Below are positions 42,698 to 50,386 of a stretch of 64,000 nucleotides of DNA, in pieces; position 1 is the first letter of the stretch, and every line of letters starts with the position of its first letter. The notes below the pieces were generated by a model, which searched no databases, had not been told where the DNA came from, and saw only the letters and a list, made by a program, of their open reading frames with translations. The stretch lies in the NCBI RefSeq assembly GCF_023522835.1, contig NZ_JALCZU010000001.1, positions 1 through 64,000 of the forward strand. The letters run 5' to 3'. Origin of the DNA: Oceanobacillus saliphilus (GTDB taxonomy: Bacteria; Bacillota; Bacilli; Bacillales; Amphibacillaceae). A program made the translations under genes and the position numbers.

Positions 42698-42886
42698 TCG
42701 ATATAAATGATGCAAGGAGTGCATAAACAAGGTATGATTTACAAATGAAAGTCATCAAAAGAAAAGAATAGAAAGGGAAAGCAGCAAATTCCAATTGGGG
42801 CTAATTCTTCGGCGACACTTGCTTGCTCGCCAAATAAATTTCCTCATTTATCGTCTCCTGCCTTATTCCCATCCTATTCACCTTAG

Positions 42887-43408
42887 TTACTTCGATACAC
42901 CAGGGTTGAGTTGAAAAAATTGTAGCATTACCTTTTGTGTTTGTTTCCATTGTTCCACAACACCATCAAATGCTTTTGTCGCTTCTTCACGAGTCTTTCT
43001 GTTCTGATCAATCACTTTTACAACTGTATCCTCTAATTGATCCGTTGATTTTGATAGAACTTCAAGCGTTGTCTTTCCTGGAAGAAAGGCAATGGAATAA
43101 GACTTATGACCAACTTCCTCCAGTTTATTTAACCATTCCTGGTAGTCTCCTAAAGGAAGGATACTTTTATTATTCCCCAAGAAAGATTCAGCACCCGTTT
43201 TCCACTCTGATGCCAGTTTTTTTGTATTGTCTTCAAGTTGACAATATTGTTCGTTTGTTCCTTTAATCCATTCTTTTTGACTTTCAATGTTCTTTAATGA
43301 TTGATATTCAACCGTTTTAAAAAATTCACCTTGATTCAACCAAGCACCCCACAAACTATCCACTACATTTTCACTCTTTGACTTATTGCTAGCCTTTTTT
43401 TCTACCAT
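42887..43408 (-). CDS. phaP: PHA granule-associated phasin
   Basis: The 173-residue acidic and helical protein is rich in Lys, Glu and Gln and has no membrane segment or signal. Sequence such as VVDSLWGAWLNQGEFFKTVE and VEQWKQTQKVMLQFFQLNPG resembles Bacillus megaterium PhaP. It coats polyhydroxyalkanoate granules and controls their size. Order and strand (phaP and phaQ opposite to phaR-phaB-phaC) match the B. megaterium cluster. A leader with two inverted repeats precedes it. Confidence 0.88.
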   Translation of the reverse strand: MVEKKASNKSKSENVVDSLWGAWLNQGEFFKTVEYQSLKNIESQKEWIKGTNEQYCQLEDNTKKLASEWKTGAESFLGNNKSILPLGDYQEWLNKLEEVGHKSYSIAFLPGKTTLEVLSKSTDQLEDTVVKVIDQNRKTREEATKAFDGVVEQWKQTQKVMLQFFQLNPGVSK

Positions 43409-43466
43409 CTAAAATCCCTCCATAAATTTATTTATTACTTAAAGCCACTGGTGGCCTTAGTATCAG

Positions 43467-43497
43467 AACATAAACGTTTGAAACTCACGTTTATGTT
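43467..43497. promoter_or_regulatory. Inverted repeat in the phaP leader
   Basis: A perfect 11-bp repeat, AACATAAACGT/ACGTTTATGTT, separated by 9 bases, about 60 bp upstream of phaP. A second smaller one (AAAGCCAC/GTGGCCTT, 43441-43458) lies closer to the gene. Either a PhaQ operator or RNA hairpins. Confidence 0.6.
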
Positions 43498-43540
43498 ACT
43501 AAATATTTCTGGTGACTTGTCAAAGATGCGCTTGCTTCTA

Positions 43541-43954
43541 TTAGTCCTCGCTATCTTCTCTCTTCGATGTGAAACTAGGTGGGGAGAAGAAATTACTGTA
43601 CATGTTGAAGAATTGGTCAAGCATCTTCTGATATTGCCCTAGTGTACCTGCCCAGATGTCTAAGTAGTTCTCTCCAGCCTTTGTAATAGAATAAATTCGT
43701 TTGGCTGGACCTGATGATGTCGTATCCCACTCAGAATTAACTAAGTCATCCTTTTCAAGTTGACGGAGGATGCGATAGAAATTCCCTTTGTCCACAGATT
43801 CAAATCCGAATACCGTGAGTTTTTGCATTAATTCATATCCATGTGCATTCCAATCCTTTAGTAACAACAGGAGCATTGGAATCATAAGATTCTTTGGAGT
43901 ACTCACTCCAGGTTCTTTGTTCTTTTGATCATTGCTATTCGATTTAGATGTCAT
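43541..43954 (-). CDS. phaQ: PhaQ, PadR-family regulator of PHA genes
   Basis: The 137-residue regulator has a PadR-type winged helix: MIPMLLLLLKDWNAHGYELM then VDKGNFYRILRQLEKDDLVN and RIYSITKAGENYL. In B. megaterium PhaQ represses its own operon and responds to PHA. The start at 43954 has GGAAGGTG just upstream; the ATG at 43969 overlaps that site. It is cotranscribed with phaP and divergent from phaR. Confidence 0.88.
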   Translation of the reverse strand: MTSKSNSNDQKNKEPGVSTPKNLMIPMLLLLLKDWNAHGYELMQKLTVFGFESVDKGNFYRILRQLEKDDLVNSEWDTTSSGPAKRIYSITKAGENYLDIWAGTLGQYQKMLDQFFNMYSNFFSPPSFTSKREDSED

Positions 43955-43986
43955 CTTATCACCTTCCATATTACATGATAACTATA

Positions 43987-44016
43987 TGCAATTTACATCT
44001 ATATATGTAATTTACA
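43987..44016. promoter_or_regulatory. Candidate PhaQ operator pair
   Basis: Two similar 11-bp dyads, TGCAATTTACA (43987-43997) and TGTAATTTACA (44006-44016), spaced 19 bp centre to centre, upstream of phaQ. A direct-repeat pair of near-palindromes two turns apart is a plausible PadR-dimer array. Confidence 0.55.
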
Positions 44017-44237
44017 CCTATGTGTGATGAATGTCAACCCTATACGATTGATTTAAAAACTTCATTTTCTGCCAAAATACCCCAAATAATTCCTTTTTTT
44101 CTTGATTATCCTGCTATTTTTGTCTGACTTCGATGAAAATTGTAGTTATTTTACGAACGATGCTTACCCAAGAACTGTTTCATATGCCTTATTATGGTAT
44201 TGAGAGTTTTCAAAAAATGTAATCAGGAGGAAATGTT

Positions 44238-44702
44238 GTGACAAATCCAAGTATGTTAGACCCATTTTCATTATGGAAAACGATGTATGAACAAACAGAG
44301 ACCAATTTTAGTGAGGCGATTCATGAAACACTTGGAAAAGAGGAATATGCTGAATTATTGGGACAAGTACAAAATGGGTTCCTTCAGTATCAAGACTTAA
44401 TTCAGAAAACAACGGATACTTATTTGAAGCAAATGAATATACCTACTCGAGAGGAAATCTCAAGTGTAGCCTCACTTATTATTAATTTAGAAGAAAAAGT
44501 GGAGAGTTTAGATGAGAAACTCGATGATGCAGACTTAAACCAGAAGACACTCCAAGAAATAAGTAAATTAAAAACAAGTATCACAAGGTTAGATAAGAAA
44601 ATGAATCAAATCCTGCAAGCATTATCAACGAATAAAGATCAAGAATCTCCATCAACCGAACCAGAGAAAACGACAACAGAAAAACCGACACCAAAAAAAT
44701 AG
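44238..44702 (+). CDS. phaR: PHA synthase subunit PhaR (class IV)
   Basis: The 154-residue hydrophilic, helical protein starts MTNPSMLDPFSLWKTMYEQT. Class IV PHA synthases of Bacillus need PhaR together with PhaC. A predicted coiled coil spans about 75-135 (LEEKVESLDEKLDDADLNQK) and the C-terminus is a Ser/Thr/Pro/Lys tail. The start is GTG at 44238, 7 nt after AGGAGG. It is the first gene of phaR-phaB-phaC. Confidence 0.92.
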   Translation: MTNPSMLDPFSLWKTMYEQTETNFSEAIHETLGKEEYAELLGQVQNGFLQYQDLIQKTTDTYLKQMNIPTREEISSVASLIINLEEKVESLDEKLDDADLNQKTLQEISKLKTSITRLDKKMNQILQALSTNKDQESPSTEPEKTTTEKPTPKK

Positions 44703-44774
44703 CTAATGAACGCCATCAAGAAGCGCTACATAAATACCTAATTTTAAAAAACTAAAAGTTCGGAGGTAATTATA

Positions 44775-45554
44775 ATCGGAACTACTTTAAATACAGCGGT
44801 TAAAAAGACTACTACTTCAAACTTACAAGGAAAAGTGGCAATCGTAACAGGCGGTTCTCGTGGTATTGGTTCCATCATTGCTAAAGAATTAGCGAGAAAT
44901 GGAGCAGAAGTGGTTATCAACTACAACTCTAACGTAGAGGCTGCAAGTGAAGTGGCACAAGAGATTGAGGATTTCGGAGGAAAAGCTAGCTTTTTTCAAG
45001 CAGACGTATCTAATTCTGAAGAGGCTCGCTCTTTGGTTGAAAAGACGATAGAATCCTATGGAAAAGTAGATATACTTGTTAATAATGCAGGGATCACAAG
45101 AGACCGAACGTTTAAGAAGCTTAGTGAAAAAGAATGGAATGAAGTTATTAACGTAAACTTAAACAGTGTATTTAATACAACTTCAACCGTTATCAATGCA
45201 ATGCTTGAACAAGGATTTGGCCGAGTAATAAATATCAGTTCTATTATTGGTCAGGCTGGCGGTTTCGGTCAAACAAATTACGCAGCATCCAAAGCAGGGA
45301 TCATTGGTTTCACAAAGTCGCTCGCTTTAGAAACAGCAAGAAAAGGAATTACAGTGAATGCTATATGTCCTGGATTTATCGCAACGGAAATGGTTGAAGC
45401 AATGCCTGAAAAAGTTCTAGATAATATAATTGCTACCATTCCGATGAACCGTCTTGGTCAAACAGATGAAATTGCCGATACAGTCCTTTTCTTAATAAAT
45501 AATAGCTATATTACAGGCCAATGCATTAACGTAAATGGCGGATTATATATGTAA
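44775..45554 (+). CDS. phaB: Acetoacetyl-CoA reductase PhaB (unusual start)
   Basis: An SDR that makes (R)-3-hydroxybutyryl-CoA for PhaC. TGGSRGIG, NNAGITRDR, Ser in NISSIIG and Tyr/Lys in YAASKAG are all present, with the C-terminus NVNGGLYM. The first in-frame canonical start codon is GTG 44835, which would remove the first beta-strand residues and has no ribosome binding site. A good GGAGG (44762-44766) instead leads 8 nt later to ATC 44775, with ATA 44772 and ATT 44769 also in frame. The protein therefore probably starts at a non-canonical codon such as ATC or ATT, or the ATG has been lost by mutation. About 20 extra residues (GTTLNTAVKKTTTSNLQG) precede KVAIVTGG. Confidence 0.8.
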   Translation: MGTTLNTAVKKTTTSNLQGKVAIVTGGSRGIGSIIAKELARNGAEVVINYNSNVEAASEVAQEIEDFGGKASFFQADVSNSEEARSLVEKTIESYGKVDILVNNAGITRDRTFKKLSEKEWNEVINVNLNSVFNTTSTVINAMLEQGFGRVINISSIIGQAGGFGQTNYAASKAGIIGFTKSLALETARKGITVNAICPGFIATEMVEAMPEKVLDNIIATIPMNRLGQTDEIADTVLFLINNSYITGQCINVNGGLYM

Positions 45555-45593
45555 GACGCTTTCTAGCTTGATTAGATACGAGGGGGATTATAA

Positions 45594-46679
45594 ATGGTTA
45601 ATACCAAAGAGTCGATTGAATCATTCATCGACAACATGCCTGAGGATTACAAAAATGAGTATAAACGTTATAAACGAGTAATGAATATCCTCACAAGGGA
45701 ACCTGAGCCAGAAGTAGGCCAAACTCCGAAAGAAGTAATTTGGACGAAAAATAAAGCAAAGTTATATCGCTATCAACCGAATAAACAAAAGACAAAAAAA
45801 GTACCAATTTTAATGATTTATGCTTTGATTAATAAACCGTACATTTTAGACTTGACACCTGGAAGCAGCCTAATCGAATATCTAACCGATAGAGGCCATG
45901 ATGTTTACTTGCTAGACTGGGGCATTCCAGGTCATGAGGATCGGCATATGAAATTTGATGACTATGTGATGGATTATATTCCTCGTGCTATAAAGAAGGT
46001 TCTTAAAAAATCGGAACAGGATGAAATTAGTTTACTGGGCTATTGCATTGGTGGTACTTTGACATCTATAGCTGCAGCGCTCCATCCAAATTTACCAATC
46101 CGTAATCTAGTATTTATGACAAGCCCATTTGATTTTAGTGATGCAGGATTATTTTCGAATTGGCTGGACGAACGGTATTTTAATTTAGATCTCATGGTCG
46201 ATACGTTGGGGAACATCCCTGCGGAAACGATAGACTTCGGAAATAAATTACTAAAGCCAATCACCAATTACTTTGGACCCTATGTTGCGCTTGCCAATCG
46301 AGCAGATGATGATGAGTTTGTTAAAAACTGGAGCCTTCTGCAAAAATGGGTAGAAGATGGTGTCCCATTTCCAGGTGAAGCATATAGACAATGGATCCGG
46401 GAATTTTATCAACAAAATAAATTAATTAATGATGAATTATATATTCGTGGACAACAGGTTAAATTAAGTAATATTAAAGCAAATGTTTTAAACATTGCAG
46501 CGAATCGTGATCACATTGCAATACCTAAGCAAACAGAAAAGTTAATGGATAAAATCTCAAGCAAGGATAAAACGTACGAACTCGTTTCTGCTGGGCATGT
46601 TTCCGTAACTGTAGGTAAAAAAGCTCCTACAACGACCTATCCATTAATTGAAGAATGGCTAGCAAAACGTTCCAATTAG
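45594..46679 (+). CDS. phaC: Class IV PHA synthase catalytic subunit
   Basis: The 361-residue alpha/beta-hydrolase polymerises 3-hydroxyacyl-CoA to polyhydroxyalkanoate. The lipase-box-like GYCIGG contains the nucleophile Cys151; Asp306 (AANRDHIAIP) and His335 (SAGHVSVTVG) complete the triad. The length of about 360 residues fits class III/IV. AGGGGG precedes the ATG. A REP-like terminator, here split by a MITE, starts within the stop codon. Confidence 0.95.
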   Translation: MVNTKESIESFIDNMPEDYKNEYKRYKRVMNILTREPEPEVGQTPKEVIWTKNKAKLYRYQPNKQKTKKVPILMIYALINKPYILDLTPGSSLIEYLTDRGHDVYLLDWGIPGHEDRHMKFDDYVMDYIPRAIKKVLKKSEQDEISLLGYCIGGTLTSIAAALHPNLPIRNLVFMTSPFDFSDAGLFSNWLDERYFNLDLMVDTLGNIPAETIDFGNKLLKPITNYFGPYVALANRADDDEFVKNWSLLQKWVEDGVPFPGEAYRQWIREFYQQNKLINDELYIRGQQVKLSNIKANVLNIAANRDHIAIPKQTEKLMDKISSKDKTYELVSAGHVSVTVGKKAPTTTYPLIEEWLAKRSN

Positions 46680-46887
46680 GAAGCATGGGGACGGTTCGAG
46701 ACCACTGAAAAAGTCTCTCTCTAAAAAATACAAAAAATCAATTCCCAAAATCACAAGATAAATTATCATATTTGTGGGGTTTCAATGTCCAATTTAACAC
46801 CAAAAGACGATTGCCTGTGGGGACTAATTAGCATTGATTTTCAAACTTTTTACTTTTTCACTGGTCTCAGACGGTTCTCATGCTTCC
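46679..46887. repeat. REP-like palindrome, copy 8, split by a MITE
   Basis: GGAAGCATGGGGACGGTTC at 46679-46697 and GACGGTTCTCATGCTTCC at 46870-46887 are the two parts of one canonical unit, separated by the 171-bp MITE. The first base is the last base of the phaC stop codon. T5 follows, so the original unit was a terminator. Confidence 0.88.
46698..46868. mobile_element. 171-bp MITE-like element, copy B
   Basis: The same element as 11505-11675: same length, about one base different (TAC for CAC near the left end), and the same terminal inverted repeats GAGACCACTGAAAAAGT. The flanking duplication is GACGGTTC (8 bp perfect; the ninth base differs). Confidence 0.88.
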
Positions 46888-46926
46888 TTTTTATCTCAGG
46901 TTGTAAATAATTCAATTAAGAAAGCA

Positions 46927-46973
46927 TAAAAAAATCCTGTTTGGGTTTAATCTACGGGATTTTTTTATAGATA
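46927..46973. terminator. Terminator-like hairpin, module copy 3
   Basis: AAAAAAATCCTGT..ACGGGATTTTTTT, with the sequence TTCATTGACTGCTCTCATT following, as at 34412 and 37108. After it, 46985-47045 keeps only the last part of the Rpn gene's 3' region before joining the U32 copy. Confidence 0.65.
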
Positions 46974-47176
46974 ATATTTTTATTCATTGACTGCTCTCAT
47001 TCATTCATCAGATTGTTTTCTTATACTCCTCCACTTTCTCATTTGTCTCAGCTATGAAAAGCTTACGGAGGCCGCATTGTCCCCACCCCCCATTTGTCAC
47101 AAATTTCACAAACTCATACCCCTTAATTTGTGTTACGATAAAGACTTACCGAGTAAAATGGAGAGGTGTTATGTGA

Positions 47177-48359
47177 ATAATTGAACTTGTAGCAACTGCA
47201 GAATCAACTACCCAAGCAAAAGCGTTACTTGCAGCTGGGGTTGATACGTTATATATAGGAGAAGAACGCTTCGGCTTACGACTGCCAAATGCTTTTACAC
47301 GTGAAGAAATAGCAGAACTAACCGAATGGGCCCATCGTTATAACAAACAAATACGCGTTGCCGTTAATGCAATTATGCATAATGACATGATCAAGGACGT
47401 TATTCCTTATCTAGCGTTTTTAGAAGAAATTGGTGTGGATTCGATTACCGTTGGCGATCCCGGTGTCATCCATTTGTTAAGAACCAAAGGAATTTCATTG
47501 CCTTATCTATATGATGGCCAAACACTAGTCACGAGTTCCAACCAAATTAATTTTTTGGGCAAAACGAGGTGCGATTGGGGCTATACTTGCGAGAGAATTG
47601 ACGGCTGTAGAGTTGAAGGAAATCACTGCACAAGGTACGGTTCCAGTAGAGGTGCTCGTATACGGTGCGACCTGTATTCATCAATCAAAACGTAACCTTC
47701 TTAAAAATTATTTTGGATTTGTTGAACAGGCAGGTGCGACGGAAAAAGAACGAGGGTTATTTATTTCGGAACCGAAAAATAAAGACACGCATTATTCCAT
47801 TTATGAAGACCTCCATGGCACACATATTTTTGCAACAAATGATATTAGCTTAATGGACAAATTAGGTGAATTGGCAGAAGCTGGATTAACTCAGTGGAAG
47901 CTCGATGGTATTTTTACGAAGGGTGACGATTTCGTATCGATTGCGAAGCTTTTTGTGGAAGCAAAAGAAGCGATTGCCTCTGGTAAATATACCGAGGATT
48001 TATACGAACAATTAGCTATACAATTAAAAACCTTCCATCCAGCAGAACGTGGATTGGATGAAGGATTTTATGAAAAAGACCCAAGTGTAGCCTATGATGA
48101 AGCAACGCAAATGGCAACCATCCAGCAACGGAATAATTTCGGAGTTAGCGATGAAATTGAATTCTTTGGTCCATGATTTAGACATTTCACCCAAACCATA
48201 GAAAATTTATGGGATGAAAAAGGTATACCAATCGAAAGGGCCAAAAGTGCGATGATGACCATTCAAATGAAAGTAGAACAACCCGTTAAGCCTTTTGATA
48301 TGATGCGTAAAAAGAAGGCCGAAAAGAAGTCGGAAATAGATGTACAACAGCTAGCATAG
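47177..48359 (+). pseudogene. Decayed fused copy of trhP1-trhP2
   Basis: A duplicate of 38760-40966 including about 85 bp of upstream sequence. The start codon ATG has become ATA (47177-47179). An extra T in a T-run near 47550 shifts the frame. About 1.0 kb covering the end of trhP1 and most of trhP2 is missing, joined at a shared CCAAGT. A TGA (48174-48176) interrupts the remaining trhP2 tail (GGA to TGA). Identity elsewhere is very high, so the duplication is recent. It cannot make a functional protein. Confidence 0.95.
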
Positions 48360-48424
48360 GCAGAGAAATAAGGAGAGAAGCATGCGGATGTGGCGACAGG
48401 TGCCACGGCCTTTTTCCCCATTTC

Positions 48425-48466
48425 CGTGGCTTTTCTTTCTCATTTTGATCTTCATTGCCATGCTTG
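48425..48466. repeat. Partial 52-bp repeat unit
   Basis: CGTGGCTTTTCTTTCTCATTTTGATCTTCATTGCC matches the first unit of array 3 downstream of trhP2. The duplication of the U32 pair carried the beginning of the array, but here only one part-unit remains. Confidence 0.75.
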
Positions 48467-48700
48467 TCTGGTTTGCAAAGGGATTTAATAATCTATCTGC
48501 TTTTTCATTCCGTTTTTACTGATTCTTATGATGGTAAAAAATATGTAAATTGAAGCTTACAAGGATTAATGGGATTAACTCCCATCGGCCCCCTGTAGCT
48601 TTTAGATAATAATTTAACTTTGCGCTTTAAAGTGGTAGGGCAGGCATGGCCTCTATATGTTTTCTCTTCTACAACAACCGTTATAAAGTACTTTAATTGA
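48467..48700. other. Short region without features before the regulator gene
   Basis: Between the repeat remnant and the end of the FadR-type regulator (minus) I see no gene and no strong terminator. There is a hairpin-forming CCACGGCC..CCGTGG just upstream at about 48400-48440. Confidence 0.35.
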
Positions 48701-49396
48701 TCAAATCTTTTTGTCCGCTTCGTAATCGTCCAGTAGCTTTTTTCTTACAAAAGACAAATGCCTATACATCTGATTGAATGACTCATGCGGATCTCTTTTC
48801 TTTAGCGCTTCGTAAATTGCTAGGTGATGTTCAACCGTAATACCAGGTTCCCGATAAGGAATCAAGCTATCAGTTTTCTCATGTGCAATGAGAAGGGAAT
48901 CAATCATTCCTTCAACAATGGGGTTGTTTGCGCTTTTCGCTATAATACTGTGAAATTCCTTATCCAAACGGCCATAGTTACTATCCGCGTTTGCTTGGAT
49001 TTGTTCAATGGTTTCTTTTAATTTTTCAAGTTGACCACGCGATATTTTCTCAGCTGCAATCGCGACAAGCCCTAACTCTAGTGACATTCGAGCTTCAATA
49101 ACCGCGGGAACATTATTAATGGATAATGCGAGCATCGCCTCAAATGGATTACTTCCAACTTTTTTATTCACGTATGTACCACCACGTGGTCTTCTTGTAA
49201 TTATCTCTAGGGTTTCTAATGAACTAAGGGCTTCACGTAATACAGGCCTGCTCACGTCAAACCGTTCGATCAATGTCATCTCCGAGGGTAACTTATCACC
49301 TGGGTTCAGTTGCCCATTCATTATAAGATGGATGATCCGCTCCAACACTTGTTGTGATAATGTACTTCTACGTATTGTGTTCATTTTATAGTCCAT
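48701..49396 (-). CDS. FadR/GntR-family transcriptional regulator
   Basis: The 231-residue regulator has an N-terminal GntR winged helix (about 10-75; LNPGDKLPSEMTLIERFDVS and RPVLREALSSLE) and a C-terminal FCD ligand domain (about 85-220; ARMSLELGLVAIAAE, LDKEFHSIIAKSANN with metal-binding His, HHLAIYEAL). It is the last gene of the hexarate operon. B. subtilis has a comparable regulator gene (ycbG) in its glucarate cluster. Its likely targets are the ATTGTNTTACAAT dyads at the -10 boxes at 55338, 59506 and 63438. The ATG at 49396 follows AAAGGGGG. Confidence 0.88.
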   Translation of the reverse strand: MDYKMNTIRRSTLSQQVLERIIHLIMNGQLNPGDKLPSEMTLIERFDVSRPVLREALSSLETLEIITRRPRGGTYVNKKVGSNPFEAMLALSINNVPAVIEARMSLELGLVAIAAEKISRGQLEKLKETIEQIQANADSNYGRLDKEFHSIIAKSANNPIVEGMIDSLLIAHEKTDSLIPYREPGITVEHHLAIYEALKKRDPHESFNQMYRHLSFVRKKLLDDYEADKKI

Positions 49397-50365
49397 CACA
49401 TTATCCCCCTTTCTTTAATTAATATTACTAAAGTACAACTTTTATATCTCTCGTAAATCAATTTTGCTGTAAGGATATCAAAAATATAAACCCCTACTGA
49501 TTTGAATATAGTTACTCCTTCTTTCATCTCATTTTGTCCTTTTTGAACAAGAGTTTTCAGCTCAGGAACGGTCCCCTCACTGTGACCCATTTATTGCATT
49601 GATTATTTCACCGCATTCGAAAAAAGCTGCGTGTGTATCCACATATATATGATCCGCTTCCTTGATAATTGAATCAGGAATTTCTTGCATAAATGATTTG
49701 AACGCTCCTGAACCAGCAAAGTGTTTTCCAGTCAGTTCAACTTGCCCATCATAAGCAATGACTGGTTCTACTGATGTCGTTGTCGTTATAATAATTTGTG
49801 CTTCTTTTAGAATTATGACTGGATTTGAAACTTCAAAGCGAATGGAAGGATACTTTTGCTTCGCTTTTTCCATAAATTGATTAAGTCTACCCTTGCTTCT
49901 ATTATACACTAAAACTCGTTGTACGTACCTCACCGCACACGCTTCCTCCAGATGACTCCATCCTTGGTCACCAGTACCAATAATGCCAATTGTCTCGGTT
50001 TCTTTAGATGCTAAGTATTTCATGCCTAAACCACTAACTGCTCCAGTACGCATAGCGGAAATGGTGCGAGCATCCATAATAACGAGCGGTTTCATCGTCT
50101 TTCTATCATTTAATAGAAATATACCTCTTAAAGTCACTTCTCCAATTTCCGCATTTCCTGGTGCAATTCCAATCAATTTTGTACCGTAATAATCCTCGTA
50201 AAACGAAGGCATTAAAAGCGCAGAGTTATCGTCATCGTTAATAAATAATCGTTCCGGTACAAAAGATTCTTTCTCGCCGTCATTCAAATAATAATCTTCT
50301 ATTGTATCAATAATATCCTTCGCCGAAATAAGTTCTCTAATTTCTTGGTCGTTTATAAAATGCAT
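49396..50365 (-). pseudogene. Ornithine cyclodeaminase/mu-crystallin family gene, frameshifted
   Basis: The first 262 codons encode the NAD(P)-dependent OCD/mu-crystallin fold: FVPERLFINDDDNSALLMPS, MDARTISAMRTGAVSGLG and the nucleotide motif IGIIGTGDQGWSHLEEA. Family members are about 320 residues. The frame stops at 49577, but the missing C-terminus continues one base out of frame from 49590 to 49396 (VPELKTLVQKGQNEMKEGVT, IFKSVGVYIFDILTAKLIYE). One extra A in ATAAATGGG explains it. It is either a true frameshift, a sequencing error, or a programmed +1 shift. The family reduces imines or removes ammonia from amino acids; its role in sugar-acid breakdown is unclear. Confidence 0.85.
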
Positions 50366-50386
50366 ACTGACCCTCCTAAAATAGTA

